DNA of 64,000 nucleotides from Cupriavidus necator A5-1 (GCF_000744095.1 NZ_JQLI01000001.1:2852001-2916000), one strand, 5' to 3'. Positions 18,807 through 27,190 are shown, counted from the stretch's first letter. Translations and numbers: made by a program. The notes: generated from the sequence alone by a model not told the origin.

Positions 18807-19820
18807 ATGAACGACCAGACCAGGGGCGCTGTGGACAGCGCCGACTTGATGGAACGCCTGCTGTATGAGGTGAAACGTGTGGTGGTCGGACAGGACCACT
18901 TTCTCGAACGGGTGCTGGTGGCCATCCTTGCCGGCGGCCACTTGCTGGTGGAAGGCGTGCCGGGCCTGGCCAAGACGCTGACCGTCAACACACTGGCCAG
19001 GACCATGAGCGGTTCCTTCAAGCGCATTCAGTTTACGCCGGACCTTCTGCCGGCCGACCTGATCGGCACCCGCATGTATAACCAGGGTACGGGCGAGTTC
19101 TCCACCGTGCGGGGGCCGGTCTTCGCCAATCTGCTGCTGGCCGACGAAATCAACCGTGCGCCGGCCAAGGTGCAGAGCGCATTGCTGGAGGTCATGCAGG
19201 AAAAGCAGGTCACCATCGCCGGCGAAACCCATTTGGTGCCCACGCCCTTCCTCGTCATGGCGACACAGAATCCGATAGAAACCGAAGGCACCTACCCCTT
19301 GCCCGAGGCGCAGGTCGACCGCTTCATGATGAAGGTCCTGGTGGGATATCCCAGCGAGGAGGAGGAGGTCGTCATCGTCAACCGCGTCACCGGCCCTCAG
19401 ATCAGCGTGAGCCCGATCGCCACGCCCGAGCACCTGGCAGGCCTGCAGGATGAATGCCGCAAGGTTTACGTCGATCCGGGCCTGATCCAGTACGCGGTGC
19501 GCGTGGTGGCGGCCACCCGCAAACCGGGGACCTACGGCGTGGCCGACCTGGATCGCTACATTTCCTTCGGTGCCAGCCCCCGCGCCACCATCGGCCTGAT
19601 CGAAGGCGCGCGCGCCCTGGCGTTCCTGCGCGGCCGGGACTATGCCCTGCCCGAAGATGTGATCGACCTCGTGCCAGATGTATTGCGCCACCGCCTGGTG
19701 CTTTCTTACGAGGCCATGTCCGATGGCGTGACCGCCGACCAGCTCATCACCCGCATTTCGCAGGCCCTGCCCGTCCCCGAGCGGCCGCTGGAATCCCATG
19801 TTCGGGCGGCTGCGGGCTAG
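18807..19820 (+). CDS. MoxR-family AAA+ ATPase
   Basis: Chaperone-like AAA+ ATPase. The 337 residues show Walker A VEGVPGLAKTLTVNTLA (the GxAKT form usual for MoxR), Walker B ANLLLADEINRAPAKVQSAL, sensor 1 LVMATQNPIETEGTYPLPEA, the arginine in QVDRFMMKV, and a C-terminal lid ending SYEAMSDGVTADQLITRI. A ggagg ribosome site precedes the ATG. The next gene (DUF58) starts inside the last 23 bases, so the two are translated together. MoxR plus DUF58 plus vWA genes is a widely conserved module whose substrates are mostly unknown. Confidence 0.93.
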   Translation: MNDQTRGAVDSADLMERLLYEVKRVVVGQDHFLERVLVAILAGGHLLVEGVPGLAKTLTVNTLARTMSGSFKRIQFTPDLLPADLIGTRMYNQGTGEFSTVRGPVFANLLLADEINRAPAKVQSALLEVMQEKQVTIAGETHLVPTPFLVMATQNPIETEGTYPLPEAQVDRFMMKVLVGYPSEEEEVVIVNRVTGPQISVSPIATPEHLAGLQDECRKVYVDPGLIQYAVRVVAATRKPGTYGVADLDRYISFGASPRATIGLIEGARALAFLRGRDYALPEDVIDLVPDVLRHRLVLSYEAMSDGVTADQLITRISQALPVPERPLESHVRAAAG

Positions 19821-20793
19821 GCGCCGGCGCGGTCCGGACGCCGCACCCGGCGGCGCACCTGCCGACGGGGTGCTTGCCCGCGTCGGGCCAAACCAGACCG
19901 AGGCCTTGTTGCGCCGCCTGGAATGGACGGTGGTCCGCCGCCTCGATGGCCTGCTGCAGGGCGACTATCGCACGCTGTTTCGCGGCTTTGGGCTGGACCT
20001 TGCCGACCTGCGCGAATACCGCCCCGGCGACGACGTGCGGCACATCGACTGGAATGTGACAGCGCGCCTGCAGACGCCGCACGTGCGTGAGTACCAGGAA
20101 GACCGCGAGGTCTGCGTCTGGTTCCTGCTGGACCTGAGCGGATCGGTCGATTTCGGCTCCGGCAGCGTGCGCAAGCGCGACCTTCTGAGCGACTTCACCA
20201 CCGTCATGGCGCTCCTGTTGACGCGCTATGGCAACCGGGTCGGCGCGGTGCTCTATGGAGGGGCAACAGACATGGCCGCGTCCGTGGTGCCGGCGCGCTC
20301 GGGGCGTCGCCACTTGCTGCACCTGCTCGACCGCATGCATGCCACACCCGCCGCGTCGCCGGGCGACACCCGGTTGCGCGACCTGCTGGAGCGCGCACGG
20401 GCCGTCGCCAAACGCCGGTCGGTGCTGTTCGTCGTCTCCGACTTCATCAGCGCCCCGGGCTGGCAAGCATCGCTCGGCATGTTGGCCCGGCGTCATGAAG
20501 TCGTCGCCGTGCGGCTGGTCGATCCCCTGGAGATGGCCTTGCCCGACCTGGGCCTGGTCGTGATGCAGGATGCCGAAACCGGAGAGCAGATGTTCGTCGA
20601 CACGCATGACCCGGCCTTCAGGAAACGCTTCGCCGCCGCCGCCGAGGCGCGCGAGGCCGAGCTGCGCCAGGGTTTCGCGCTGGCCGGCGTGGAGTGCCTG
20701 ACGCTGTCGACCTACGCCCGCCTGGACCTTGCCCTGCTGCAATTCGCCTGCCGGCGGCATCGTCAGCAAGGGGCCGCCAAGGGGGGCGCATGA
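19798..20793 (+). CDS. DUF58 domain protein of the MoxR module
   Basis: 331 residues with the DUF58 signature region YRPGDDVRHIDWNVTARLQT (about 70-95), preceded by QGDYRTLFRGFGLDLADLRE and followed by a vWA-like core (VWFLLDLSGSVDFGSG, DxSxS-like metal site). There is no membrane segment, so it is probably cytosolic or peripheral. Starts within moxR and ends overlapping the next start (ATGA), marking a tightly coupled operon. DUF58 proteins are thought to bridge the MoxR ATPase and the membrane vWA partner; that role is family-level inference. Confidence 0.91.
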   Translation: MFGRLRARRRRGPDAAPGGAPADGVLARVGPNQTEALLRRLEWTVVRRLDGLLQGDYRTLFRGFGLDLADLREYRPGDDVRHIDWNVTARLQTPHVREYQEDREVCVWFLLDLSGSVDFGSGSVRKRDLLSDFTTVMALLLTRYGNRVGAVLYGGATDMAASVVPARSGRRHLLHLLDRMHATPAASPGDTRLRDLLERARAVAKRRSVLFVVSDFISAPGWQASLGMLARRHEVVAVRLVDPLEMALPDLGLVVMQDAETGEQMFVDTHDPAFRKRFAAAAEAREAELRQGFALAGVECLTLSTYARLDLALLQFACRRHRQQGAAKGGA

Positions 20794-21848
20794 TCGATAC
20801 GATGAGCCGGTTGCCCGTCTTCAGCTTCCTGTGGCCAGGCATGCTGTGGTTGCTCGCGTTCGTCCTCATGCTTGCCGCTGGCTATGTCTGGCTGGATGCG
20901 CGCCGGGGGCGCCCGGCGGCGCACTATCCCGCCCTGAAAACCGTCGGCCTCGCCATCAAGGGCGGCGCGAGCTGGCGCCGCCACGTGTCACCCGCGCTGA
21001 CCCTGCTGGCCCTGGCTGCGTTGATCTTCGCGATCGCCCGTCCCCAGGCCGTATTGATGCTGCCCTCTCGCATCGAGACCGTGATCCTGGTCATCGACCT
21101 GTCCGGCAGCATGCGAGCGCAGGATGTAAAGCCCAGCCGCATCCGCGCCGCCCAACAGGCAGCCAAAGTACTGCTGGACGCACAGCCCGCGGGCGTCAGC
21201 GTGGGCGTGGTCGCGATGGCCGGCACGGCCGGCGTGGCGCAGGCTCCCAGTCGCCGAAAGGATGACGTGGCCACGGCGATCGACCGCCTGCAGCCGCAAG
21301 GCGGCACCGCCCTGGGCAACGGCCTGCTCATCGCACTCACGACCCTGCTGCCGCAGGCGGGCGACGACGCCGAGCGCCTGATGAACGACGACACCACGCC
21401 GCCGAAGAAGCCAGAGGCATCCGACAGCGGCGACACCGTGACGCCCGGCTCCTATGCTGCCGGTGCGATCGTCTTGTTCTCCGACGGCGAAAGCAATGCC
21501 GGCCCGGGTGCGATGCAAGCGGCGCAACTTGCCGCCGCGCACGGCGTGCGCATCTATACCGTGGGGGTCGGCACGACCGAAGGCGTCGTGCTCAGGGTCG
21601 ACGGCTGGTCGGCCCGCGTCAGGCTGGACGAGAAGGTATTGAAGCAAGTCGCCGACGCAACCGCGGCTGAGTACTTTCGTCTCGAGGATGCCACCAGATT
21701 GAAGAAGGTGTACCGGGCGCTCAACGCGAGGCTGGCGTTCGACAAGCGCGAACAGGTCGAAATCACCGCGTTCTTCGCCGCGCTGGGCGCGCTGCTGGCG
21801 ACCTGTGCGGGGCTGCTGTCGCTGTGGTGGTTCGGGCGGGTGTTGTAG
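20790..21848 (+). CDS. BatA-like von Willebrand A membrane protein (second copy)
   Basis: 352 residues with the same plan as the protein at 16732-17796: two N-terminal membrane segments (FLWPGMLWLLAFVLMLAAGY and ALTLLALAALIFAIARP), a vWA domain with metal site VIDLSGSMRAQD, a conserved VVAMAGTAGVAQAPS strand region, and a C-terminal membrane segment (ITAFFAALGALLATCAGLL). I use the ATG at 20790, which overlaps the DUF58 stop; a longer frame starting inside DUF58 is not conserved. Last gene of the module. The flanking downstream DNA is degraded. Confidence 0.9.
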   Translation: MIDTMSRLPVFSFLWPGMLWLLAFVLMLAAGYVWLDARRGRPAAHYPALKTVGLAIKGGASWRRHVSPALTLLALAALIFAIARPQAVLMLPSRIETVILVIDLSGSMRAQDVKPSRIRAAQQAAKVLLDAQPAGVSVGVVAMAGTAGVAQAPSRRKDDVATAIDRLQPQGGTALGNGLLIALTTLLPQAGDDAERLMNDDTTPPKKPEASDSGDTVTPGSYAAGAIVLFSDGESNAGPGAMQAAQLAAAHGVRIYTVGVGTTEGVVLRVDGWSARVRLDEKVLKQVADATAAEYFRLEDATRLKKVYRALNARLAFDKREQVEITAFFAALGALLATCAGLLSLWWFGRVL

Positions 21849-22011
21849 GCAGGGGCCGGTTCAAGTTGATGAACACAAGCCTGCGCAAACTGGTTTGAGC
21901 GCCGTGACCACGGCACCGCAGGCGCGCTATCCGCTCCTGACCCAACAGGTCCGCTTGGCAAAGCCGGCACGCGATGCATAGACTAGGAAGGCGCCCGTGC
22001 CAGGAGCCCCC

Positions 22012-22167
22012 ATGACAACTGCTGCCCCTGTCGCCAATGGAATCAACCGGCTGAAATCGATGTAGCGACATGGCCAGGCAACGCTTGGCGCCATCGCGAC
22101 CATACCTTCGGTTCAGACCATCCAGATCATGGCGCGCGCCGGTCTCGATTGGGTATCGATACCTTAG
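22012..22167 (+). pseudogene. HpcH/HpaI aldolase, N-terminal remnant with nonsense codon
   Basis: An ATG behind ccaggagcc opens NGINRLKSM, then an in-frame TAG stands where the family has Trp (TGG to TAG at codon 18). Reading through it gives RHGQATLGAIATIPSV and IQIMARAGLDWVSI, the familiar start of HpcH/HpaI aldolases (LKxLWxxGxxxLGxW..., MARAGFDWLxID). After WVSI the frame is lost; a +1/+2 shifted stretch to about 22260 (QQSLVWAAAAAGT) could be more of the same gene. The enzyme is not functional here. Confidence 0.75.
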
Positions 22168-22284
22168 GCTTGCGGTCAATCAGTGCAGGTTCAGCAGTCA
22201 CTTGTTTGGGCGGCAGCAGCCGCAGGAACGTCCGCGCCCGCTGGAAGGTCTGACGACAGCCGGTGGCGTGTCATGCGGCGGAAC

Positions 22285-22569
22285 TCAGGATGCCTGACGG
22301 CCGACGGCGATCACGCTCGGCCTTCCTTCAGCGTCCTCGATGCGCGGCAGGACGCCCGAAGCAATGTTCTGCCTAACCGCAGCCATCAGTTCAGCAACAT
22401 CCCAACGCCCCAGCTCGATAGCGCCCAGGGCATCGCCAGTGACTACGAATCGCCCGCCACAGGCAGCGCAGCGGTAGATGCGGCTACCACGAAGGCGATC
22501 TTGTCGGTCGAGCCAGCGTCGCGCCAGCGCAGCGCATAGTAAGCAAGGTACGGCTTCTGTTGTACTCAC
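22285..22569 (-). CDS. Small zinc-ribbon-like protein, unknown function
   Basis: 94 residues with two CxxC pairs spaced as in a zinc ribbon (VPCLLCAAL at about 8-16, YRCAACGGRF at about 32-41), followed by a helix-rich tail (LGRWDVAELMAAVRQNI). The likely start is a GTG at 22569, with gagg placed 6 bases upstream. No product is recognised beyond the fold guess. It is the only intact frame in this damaged stretch besides DUF2188, and its composition matches coding DNA. It could be a remnant. Confidence 0.5.
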   Translation of the reverse strand: MSTTEAVPCLLCAALARRWLDRQDRLRGSRIYRCAACGGRFVVTGDALGAIELGRWDVAELMAAVRQNIASGVLPRIEDAEGRPSVIAVGRQAS

Positions 22570-23207
22570 AGTCTACCTCAGTCGATCGCCCAACCCGCCT
22601 GACGGCCGGCCTGGCGTGTTGCAGCCTACTGCCAGCCAACAACTCTGAATGCAGCACTGCAAAAGCGCGCATTGTGGAATGCGTCCTCAATGCCCTACCC
22701 GGTTGACCAGTGCAATGCGTGCGAAGGCTGCCGGCATGCACTCGGCCAGTACCCAAAGGCGATCACCAGTTAAATGATTCTGCCCGTTGCAGCCATGGCC
22801 CCCATGTTCAGGGGGCAGCGCTAGGTACAGAGGAGATAAGTGGTCAATCCCGAGGCCTAGGGGCGCGTGGCCGTGTCCTCGCAGTCGCAGGAGCGTTGGC
22901 TTAAGTTTCATTTAAGAAACGCGCCCTGACGAGGTGGAACTGTTTGCGACACAACAGAACCAACCAATGCGGCCGAGGGATGCAGCGGCGACCCCTAGCG
23001 CCGATTACACGCCATTGTGATCACTAAGTCGCGCCCTCCCGAGAACTGCCCATCGCGCCGCGCAAGGAGGCTCCACGGAAGCGGCAATCCGGTCACTGGC
23101 CCAAGCTGATCCCGGCGCCCTAACGAAGTCAGCGCGAATCTGCCACGTTATGAGCAATCTAAGGCGTCATGCCGACTCCGGCGCGGACCTCTTGGCATTT
23201 CCGGTAA
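22570..23207. other. Intergenic stretch, no supported gene
   Basis: About 640 bases between the zinc-ribbon gene and an orphan hairpin. Short open frames exist on both strands (for example 22687-22911 minus), but I see no recognisable family, no good ribosome site and no conserved motif. An inverted repeat GTTTC-N6-GAAAC lies near 22906-22921. The neighbouring pseudogenes suggest this is further decayed sequence. Confidence 0.5.
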
Positions 23208-23229
23208 CCCGCCTTGCGCGGGCATTTTT
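23208..23229 (+). terminator. Rho-independent-type terminator without an upstream gene
   Basis: CCCGC (23208-23212), five-base loop, GCGGG (23218-23222), then CA and five T (23225-23229). The hairpin is GC-rich and the T run is on the plus strand. No plus-strand gene ends just before it, so it may belong to a lost gene or an unannotated transcript. Confidence 0.5.
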
Positions 23230-23300
23230 GTCGGACAACGTCTGATACCGGCGCCCTCGGCGCGCGCGGGAGACTGGCTGCATAACTTCAGGAGACAGCC

Positions 23301-23525
23301 ATGCCGGGCAAAAACATCCACGTCGTGCCCACCGACAACGGGTGGGCCGTTGAAGCCGAGGGTGGCGCAGAGGGCGAGCAGGTCTACACCTCCCAAGATG
23401 AAGCAATCGCCGCCGGCACCAGGAGGGCAAAACAGGAGAAGGTCGATCTGCTCGTTCATAGCCGCGATGGCCATATCAGCATGCGAAATTCCTTCAGCAA
23501 AGACGCGCGAAACATCAAGAAGTGA
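23301..23525 (+). CDS. DUF2188 protein
   Basis: 74 residues matching the DUF2188 plan: an opening strand HVVPTDNGWAVEAEG, a helix with YTSQDEAIAAGTRRAKQE, and a closing strand LLVHSRDGHISMRNSF. Members are small cytosolic proteins of unknown function. The ATG at 23301 has a clear aggaga ribosome site. Stands alone between degraded sequences, with its own likely promoter region upstream. Confidence 0.85.
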   Translation: MPGKNIHVVPTDNGWAVEAEGGAEGEQVYTSQDEAIAAGTRRAKQEKVDLLVHSRDGHISMRNSFSKDARNIKK

Positions 23526-23672
23526 TGCAATGGCGCGACGCCCCCTCTTAAGCAGGGATATGCTACCGAAAACATAGATGGGCAATATAGACCCTGTCGA
23601 ATGCGTTCACCTTCCGGGAGGCATCAGGGATTGCTATACCTCCACGGATAACCCGGACTCGGCGGCGGTCCG

Positions 23673-23783
23673 TCAGCGAATCGCAACGCGGTGCATTCGC
23701 TTCAGCTCGGGGCGGTAGTCATTGACCGCATAGTGTTGGCTGGCGATGTTGTCCCTGACTGCGACAGACCCCTTTCTCCATCG
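23673..23783 (-). pseudogene. TauD/TfdA dioxygenase, C-terminal remnant
   Basis: The minus strand reads WRKGSVAVRDNIASQHYAVN then DYRPELKRMHRVAIR and a stop. This matches the C-terminal block of alpha-ketoglutarate-dependent TauD/TfdA dioxygenases (WxxGxVAxWDNRxTxHxAVxDY...RxMHRVTIxG), including the last iron-ligand histidine. A stop codon lies a few codons upstream in the same frame and the rest of the gene is not found nearby, so this is a fragment. The bases around it (23526-23980) hold nothing else I can name. Confidence 0.7.
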
Positions 23784-23980
23784 GAAACTTCAGCTTCGCC
23801 GCGGAGTGCTGTACAGGAAAACCCCTACAGCGAAGAAAACAGCACACATGTGAGCTGCGCTGGAGCCGCGCACAGGCATACGCCGATGTGTCGCACGGCA
23901 AGTTAATCTTGATTCAGTTGGAGCAGGCATGAGTACTCATCGGGGACAAAAATCACAGGGAACAGATATCTGCCGGGGAT

Positions 23981-24991
23981 TTATTGCCGGAGTCTCAGGA
24001 CGGCGGCACCGGAAAGGCGGCCCTCGCGCAGATCGGCCAGTGCCGCATTGGCCTGCTCCAACGGATAGGCGGTGGTGTGCGTATGCAGCTGCGTCCGGGT
24101 GGCGATATCCATCAGCGCGATGCCGTCGGCCCGCGTGAGATTGGCCACGGAACACAGGCGCCTTTCTTCCCAAAGCAGTTGGTAAGGCATGCTTGGGATA
24201 TCGCTCATATGAATCCCGCCACAGACAACGGTGCCACCCTTGCCCACGGCGCTCAGTGCTTTTGGAACCAGCGCGCCGACCGGAGCGAAGATCAGCGCCG
24301 CGTCCAGCGGCACGGGCGACTGGAGGTCGCTCGAACCGGCCCAGCAAGCGCCAGTCTGGTATGCCAGTTGCTGGGCGCCTGTGTCGCCCGTGCGGGTGAA
24401 GGCGTAGACCTCGCGGCCTTGCGCCACGGCAATCTGCGTCACCAGGTGGGCAGCGGCGCCGAAACCGTAGATACCGATGCGGTGTGCATCGCCGGCCAAG
24501 CCCGCCATGCGCAGCGTCCGGTAGCCGATCAGGCCTGCGCAGAGTAGTGGCGCAGCATGTTCGTCATCGTAGGTGGGTGGAATCCGGAAGCAATAGCTGC
24601 TGTCAGCAACTACGTACTCAGCATAGCCGCCATCCCGGGTATAGCCGGTGAACTGCGGCGTATCGCAGAGGTTTTCCTGATGACGCAGGCAGTAGCTGCA
24701 ATGGCCACAGGTATGTCCGAGCCATGGCACGCCCACACGGTCGCCCGGCTTGAAGGCGGTGACACCAGCGCCACATGATTCCACCTGTCCGACGATTTCA
24801 TGCCCCGGGATGAGCATGGGCTTGGGATGGCGCAGGTCGCCACGGGCGATATGCAGGTCGGTCCGACACACCCCGCAAGCCGCCACGGCGATGCGCAGTT
24901 CGCCAGGCCCCGGATCGGGAACCGGCACGTTGTGAAGGCGCAGCGGCAGGCCAGCGCCCTCGAAGATCATCGCTTGCATGGTTTGGGGCAT
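23981..24991 (-). CDS. Zinc-dependent alcohol dehydrogenase (AdhP-like, MDR family)
   Basis: Cytosolic NAD(P)-dependent oxidoreductase of 336 residues. Catalytic zinc ligands: Cys and Asp context ACGVCRTDLHIARGD, His in IPGHEIVGQVES, and the later PLLCAGLIGYRTLR. The structural zinc loop is HTCGHCSYCLRHQENLCD with four cysteines. The Rossmann motif is modified to IGIYGFGAAAH. I start at the ATG at 24991 (MPQTMQAMIFEGAG), which has ggag 9 bases before it; a GTG 18 bases upstream is possible. It ends a minus-strand pair with the truncated usp upstream and probably belongs to a hypoxia/fermentation set with the Usp genes. Confidence 0.9.
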   Translation of the reverse strand: MPQTMQAMIFEGAGLPLRLHNVPVPDPGPGELRIAVAACGVCRTDLHIARGDLRHPKPMLIPGHEIVGQVESCGAGVTAFKPGDRVGVPWLGHTCGHCSYCLRHQENLCDTPQFTGYTRDGGYAEYVVADSSYCFRIPPTYDDEHAAPLLCAGLIGYRTLRMAGLAGDAHRIGIYGFGAAAHLVTQIAVAQGREVYAFTRTGDTGAQQLAYQTGACWAGSSDLQSPVPLDAALIFAPVGALVPKALSAVGKGGTVVCGGIHMSDIPSMPYQLLWEERRLCSVANLTRADGIALMDIATRTQLHTHTTAYPLEQANAALADLREGRLSGAAVLRLRQ

Positions 24992-25012
24992 GGCGTGGCG
25001 CTCCGTCACCGC

Positions 25013-25141
25013 CTATGGCGCCGCGGCGCAGCTAACCTTCGGTATTGCTGCAGACCACGTCGGCCTCGGTCGGATGGCTTGGCTCAGTGCTAAGTCCGAA
25101 GAACGGCTGCCGTCAACGGCGAGCAGGATCCGCTGGTACAT
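25013..25141 (-). pseudogene. Universal stress protein, truncated N-terminus
   Basis: The first 18 residues MYQRILLAVDGSRSSDLA are a textbook UspA start (strand, then the VDGSxxS ATP-binding turn), followed by LSQAI. The frame then turns to unrelated sequence and stops at codon 43. A shifted frame reads SHPTEADVVCSNTEG, so a deletion or frameshift is likely. The remnant sits 21 bases upstream of the dehydrogenase on the same strand. Confidence 0.7.
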
Positions 25142-25372
25142 GATGGGCCTCCCGACAGGCACGAATGCGCGAGATCGTTGTTTCGGCTCGTTGCATTCAG
25201 CGTAGACGCCGGCGTCGATACGCGCTTGACATGCGTCTACCCGAAGCGGCGGGCCTGGCGGCGTTCCAGATCGCGAGCAAATGCTCGAGAGACGGCAGCA
25301 ATACTTGAGGGCTCCACATGCCCCCCTGAGTCTCGGACTCCGTATGACGGGTGCCGCAACTGGACAGGCCCG

Positions 25373-25413
25373 TTGATCTGGGTCAAGAGCCGGTCGACCC
25401 TGCTGCCTAGACT
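25373..25413 (+). promoter_or_regulatory. FNR/ANR-type activator box and -10 element ahead of usp
   Basis: TTGATCTGGGTCAA (25373-25386) matches TTGAT-N4-ATCAA at nine of ten positions. Its centre is about 41 bases upstream of the start predicted by TAGACT (25408-25413), the class II geometry of FNR-family activators. The usp ATG follows at 25442. The rest of the 300 bases upstream (25142-25372) shows no gene. Confidence 0.7.
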
Positions 25414-25441
25414 GAATTGTAGCTTCAGTGAGGGGGCGATC

Positions 25442-26278
25442 ATGGCTTACGACAGCATCCTGGTTCATCTGGACAGCAATCCGCAGGCACTGCAGCGGCT
25501 CGCAGTGGCGGGGCGGATTGCGGCGGCCAGCCAATGCCCGCTGATCGGCATGTACGCCGGTTTCATTCCCGATCCCGCCTGGTTCTACCTCATGGATGGC
25601 GCGCAGCAATTTGTGGCGGACGATCTGGCCCGGCGCAAGCAGGTGAGGGAAAACATCCGGGTGCAGTTCCTTGCTGCGACCCAAGCGCTGCCGGTGCGCA
25701 CGGAGTGGCGTGCGGCAGAACGCGAGTCCGTGGCGACGGTGCTGCGCGAGGCCCGCGAGGCCGGACTGGTCATTGCCGGCCAGTACGACGCCGACAATAC
25801 CGAAGGCCCGGTGGCCCGAAAACTGCTGGAATCGTTGCTGCTGGAGACCGGCCGCCCGACGCTTGTCGTGCCATGCGCCGGCAAGTTTCCCACCGTGGGT
25901 ACGCGGGTTATCGTCGCGTGGAATGGCAGCCGGGAGGCGGCGCGGGCGCTTCACGATGCTGTGCCTCTGATGGCCGGCGCACAGGCGCACATTCTTTGCG
26001 CACACACTGCGGCCAAGGAGGCCAGAGCCGATGCCACCCCGGTCAGCCACGCCGCACGCGTGCTGGAGCACCACGGCGTGGCCGTGGAAATCGAACACGG
26101 TCCCGGGGGTGCTGACCTGACCATCGGCGAGCTCCTGCTTTCGCGCGCGGCGGATCTTAATGCCGACCTGATCGTAATGGGTGCCTATGGACACGGTCGC
26201 ATGCGCGAACTGGTGCTTGGCGGCGTCACGCGCACGCTTCTGGAGTCGATGACGGTACCTGTGCTGTTCTCGCGCTGA
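25442..26278 (+). CDS. Double-domain universal stress protein
   Basis: 278 residues made of two Usp domains (about 1-145 and 150-278). The first opens MAYDSILVHLDSNPQALQRL and is diverged. The second keeps the ATP-loop pattern, VIVAWNGSREAARAL then VMGAYGHGRMRELVLGGVTR, with TVPVLFSR at the end. Cytosolic; members bind ATP/AMP and aid survival under energy or oxygen stress. The ATG at 25442 has gaggggg upstream; the 88-residue longer frame has no conserved sequence. An FNR-type box and -10 element lie directly upstream, pointing to low-oxygen induction. The second usp follows after 72 bases. Confidence 0.92.
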   Translation: MAYDSILVHLDSNPQALQRLAVAGRIAAASQCPLIGMYAGFIPDPAWFYLMDGAQQFVADDLARRKQVRENIRVQFLAATQALPVRTEWRAAERESVATVLREAREAGLVIAGQYDADNTEGPVARKLLESLLLETGRPTLVVPCAGKFPTVGTRVIVAWNGSREAARALHDAVPLMAGAQAHILCAHTAAKEARADATPVSHAARVLEHHGVAVEIEHGPGGADLTIGELLLSRAADLNADLIVMGAYGHGRMRELVLGGVTRTLLESMTVPVLFSR

Positions 26279-26350
26279 AGCGAAGACAGACCAAACCGAA
26301 AGCGGTGACTGCCATGAAAACGCTTCAACGGTCCAGGCGGAGGCACTCTG

Positions 26351-27190
26351 ATGGACTATAGGACGATCGTTGTCGAGCTCGGGCCAGACGCCGGTTGCGT
26401 CGCCCGTATCCGCATGGCTGGGGACCTGGCTTCCTGCTTTGGGGCGCATGTCGTTGGTGCCAGCGCGACTGGCGTGCGCATCGATCCCGTACGTGGCGCC
26501 GGCGACGATGCGGCGCGGTACGCAGAACTTGCGCGCCGCCGACTGCTGAGCCAGACCGCGTCGTATGGGGAGTTGCTGGGCAATACGTTGGCTGATGCCG
26601 CACCCCGGGTCACGTTCTCGCATCACGTCGTGGCGGAGGAGGCCGGCTGGGTCCTGGCGCAGGAGGCGCGCGTGGCCGATATCGTCCTGCTCGCGCGGCC
26701 GGCCCCCACAGGGGGCGGCGTGCCATCGCTTGCGGCCGAGGTGGCCGAATATGTGCTGCTGAATGCGGGGCGGCCGGTGGTCGTCCTGCCTGACCAGGTC
26801 CACCGCCTGCATGGCGGCCACGTCGTGATTGCATGGGACGGCCAGCGCGAGGCCGCAAGGGCGGTAGCCGATGCGATGCCACTGCTCCTTCGCGCCAGGC
26901 TGGTGACGATACTTGCAGTGTGGGACCGCGCCGGCAGGCCAGATGCGAAATCGGAGCCGGTCGCGGGGCTGCGTCACTACCTGCAGCGCCATGGCATCGT
27001 TGCTGCCGTGCGGACCGAACAGACTTCCTTGCCAGTTGGTCGGGTTATCTGCGATGTGCTCGGGGAGCTTGGCGCGGACTTCCTGGTGGCGGGGGGCTAT
27101 GGCCACTCCCGCATGCGGGAGCTTGTGATGGGCGGGACAACGCGGACGTTGATGCGTCACACCGAAGTTCCTGCTTTGTTTTCACACTGA
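26351..27190 (+). CDS. Double-domain universal stress protein (second)
   Basis: 279 residues, again two Usp domains. The N-terminal half (MDYRTIVVELGPDAGCVARI) has lost the ATP-binding glycines. The C-terminal half keeps HVVIAWDGQREAARAV and VAGGYGHSRMRELVMGGTTR, ending TEVPALFSH. A ggagg ribosome site precedes the ATG. It is similar in plan but not close in sequence to the upstream copy, so the pair is an old duplication. Probably expressed from the same low-oxygen promoter. A long open frame on the opposite strand over both genes is a shadow. Confidence 0.9.
   Translation: MDYRTIVVELGPDAGCVARIRMAGDLASCFGAHVVGASATGVRIDPVRGAGDDAARYAELARRRLLSQTASYGELLGNTLADAAPRVTFSHHVVAEEAGWVLAQEARVADIVLLARPAPTGGGVPSLAAEVAEYVLLNAGRPVVVLPDQVHRLHGGHVVIAWDGQREAARAVADAMPLLLRARLVTILAVWDRAGRPDAKSEPVAGLRHYLQRHGIVAAVRTEQTSLPVGRVICDVLGELGADFLVAGGYGHSRMRELVMGGTTRTLMRHTEVPALFSH

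Noticed and set aside
22687..22911. 74-codon minus-strand frame in the degraded stretch
   Set aside because: No recognisable motif and no ribosome site; could be decayed DNA.
25013..27160. 715-codon minus-strand frame over the two Usp genes
   Set aside because: Antisense to both Usp proteins. Only its last 43 codons (MYQRILLAVDG...) are genuine, as a separate truncated usp.
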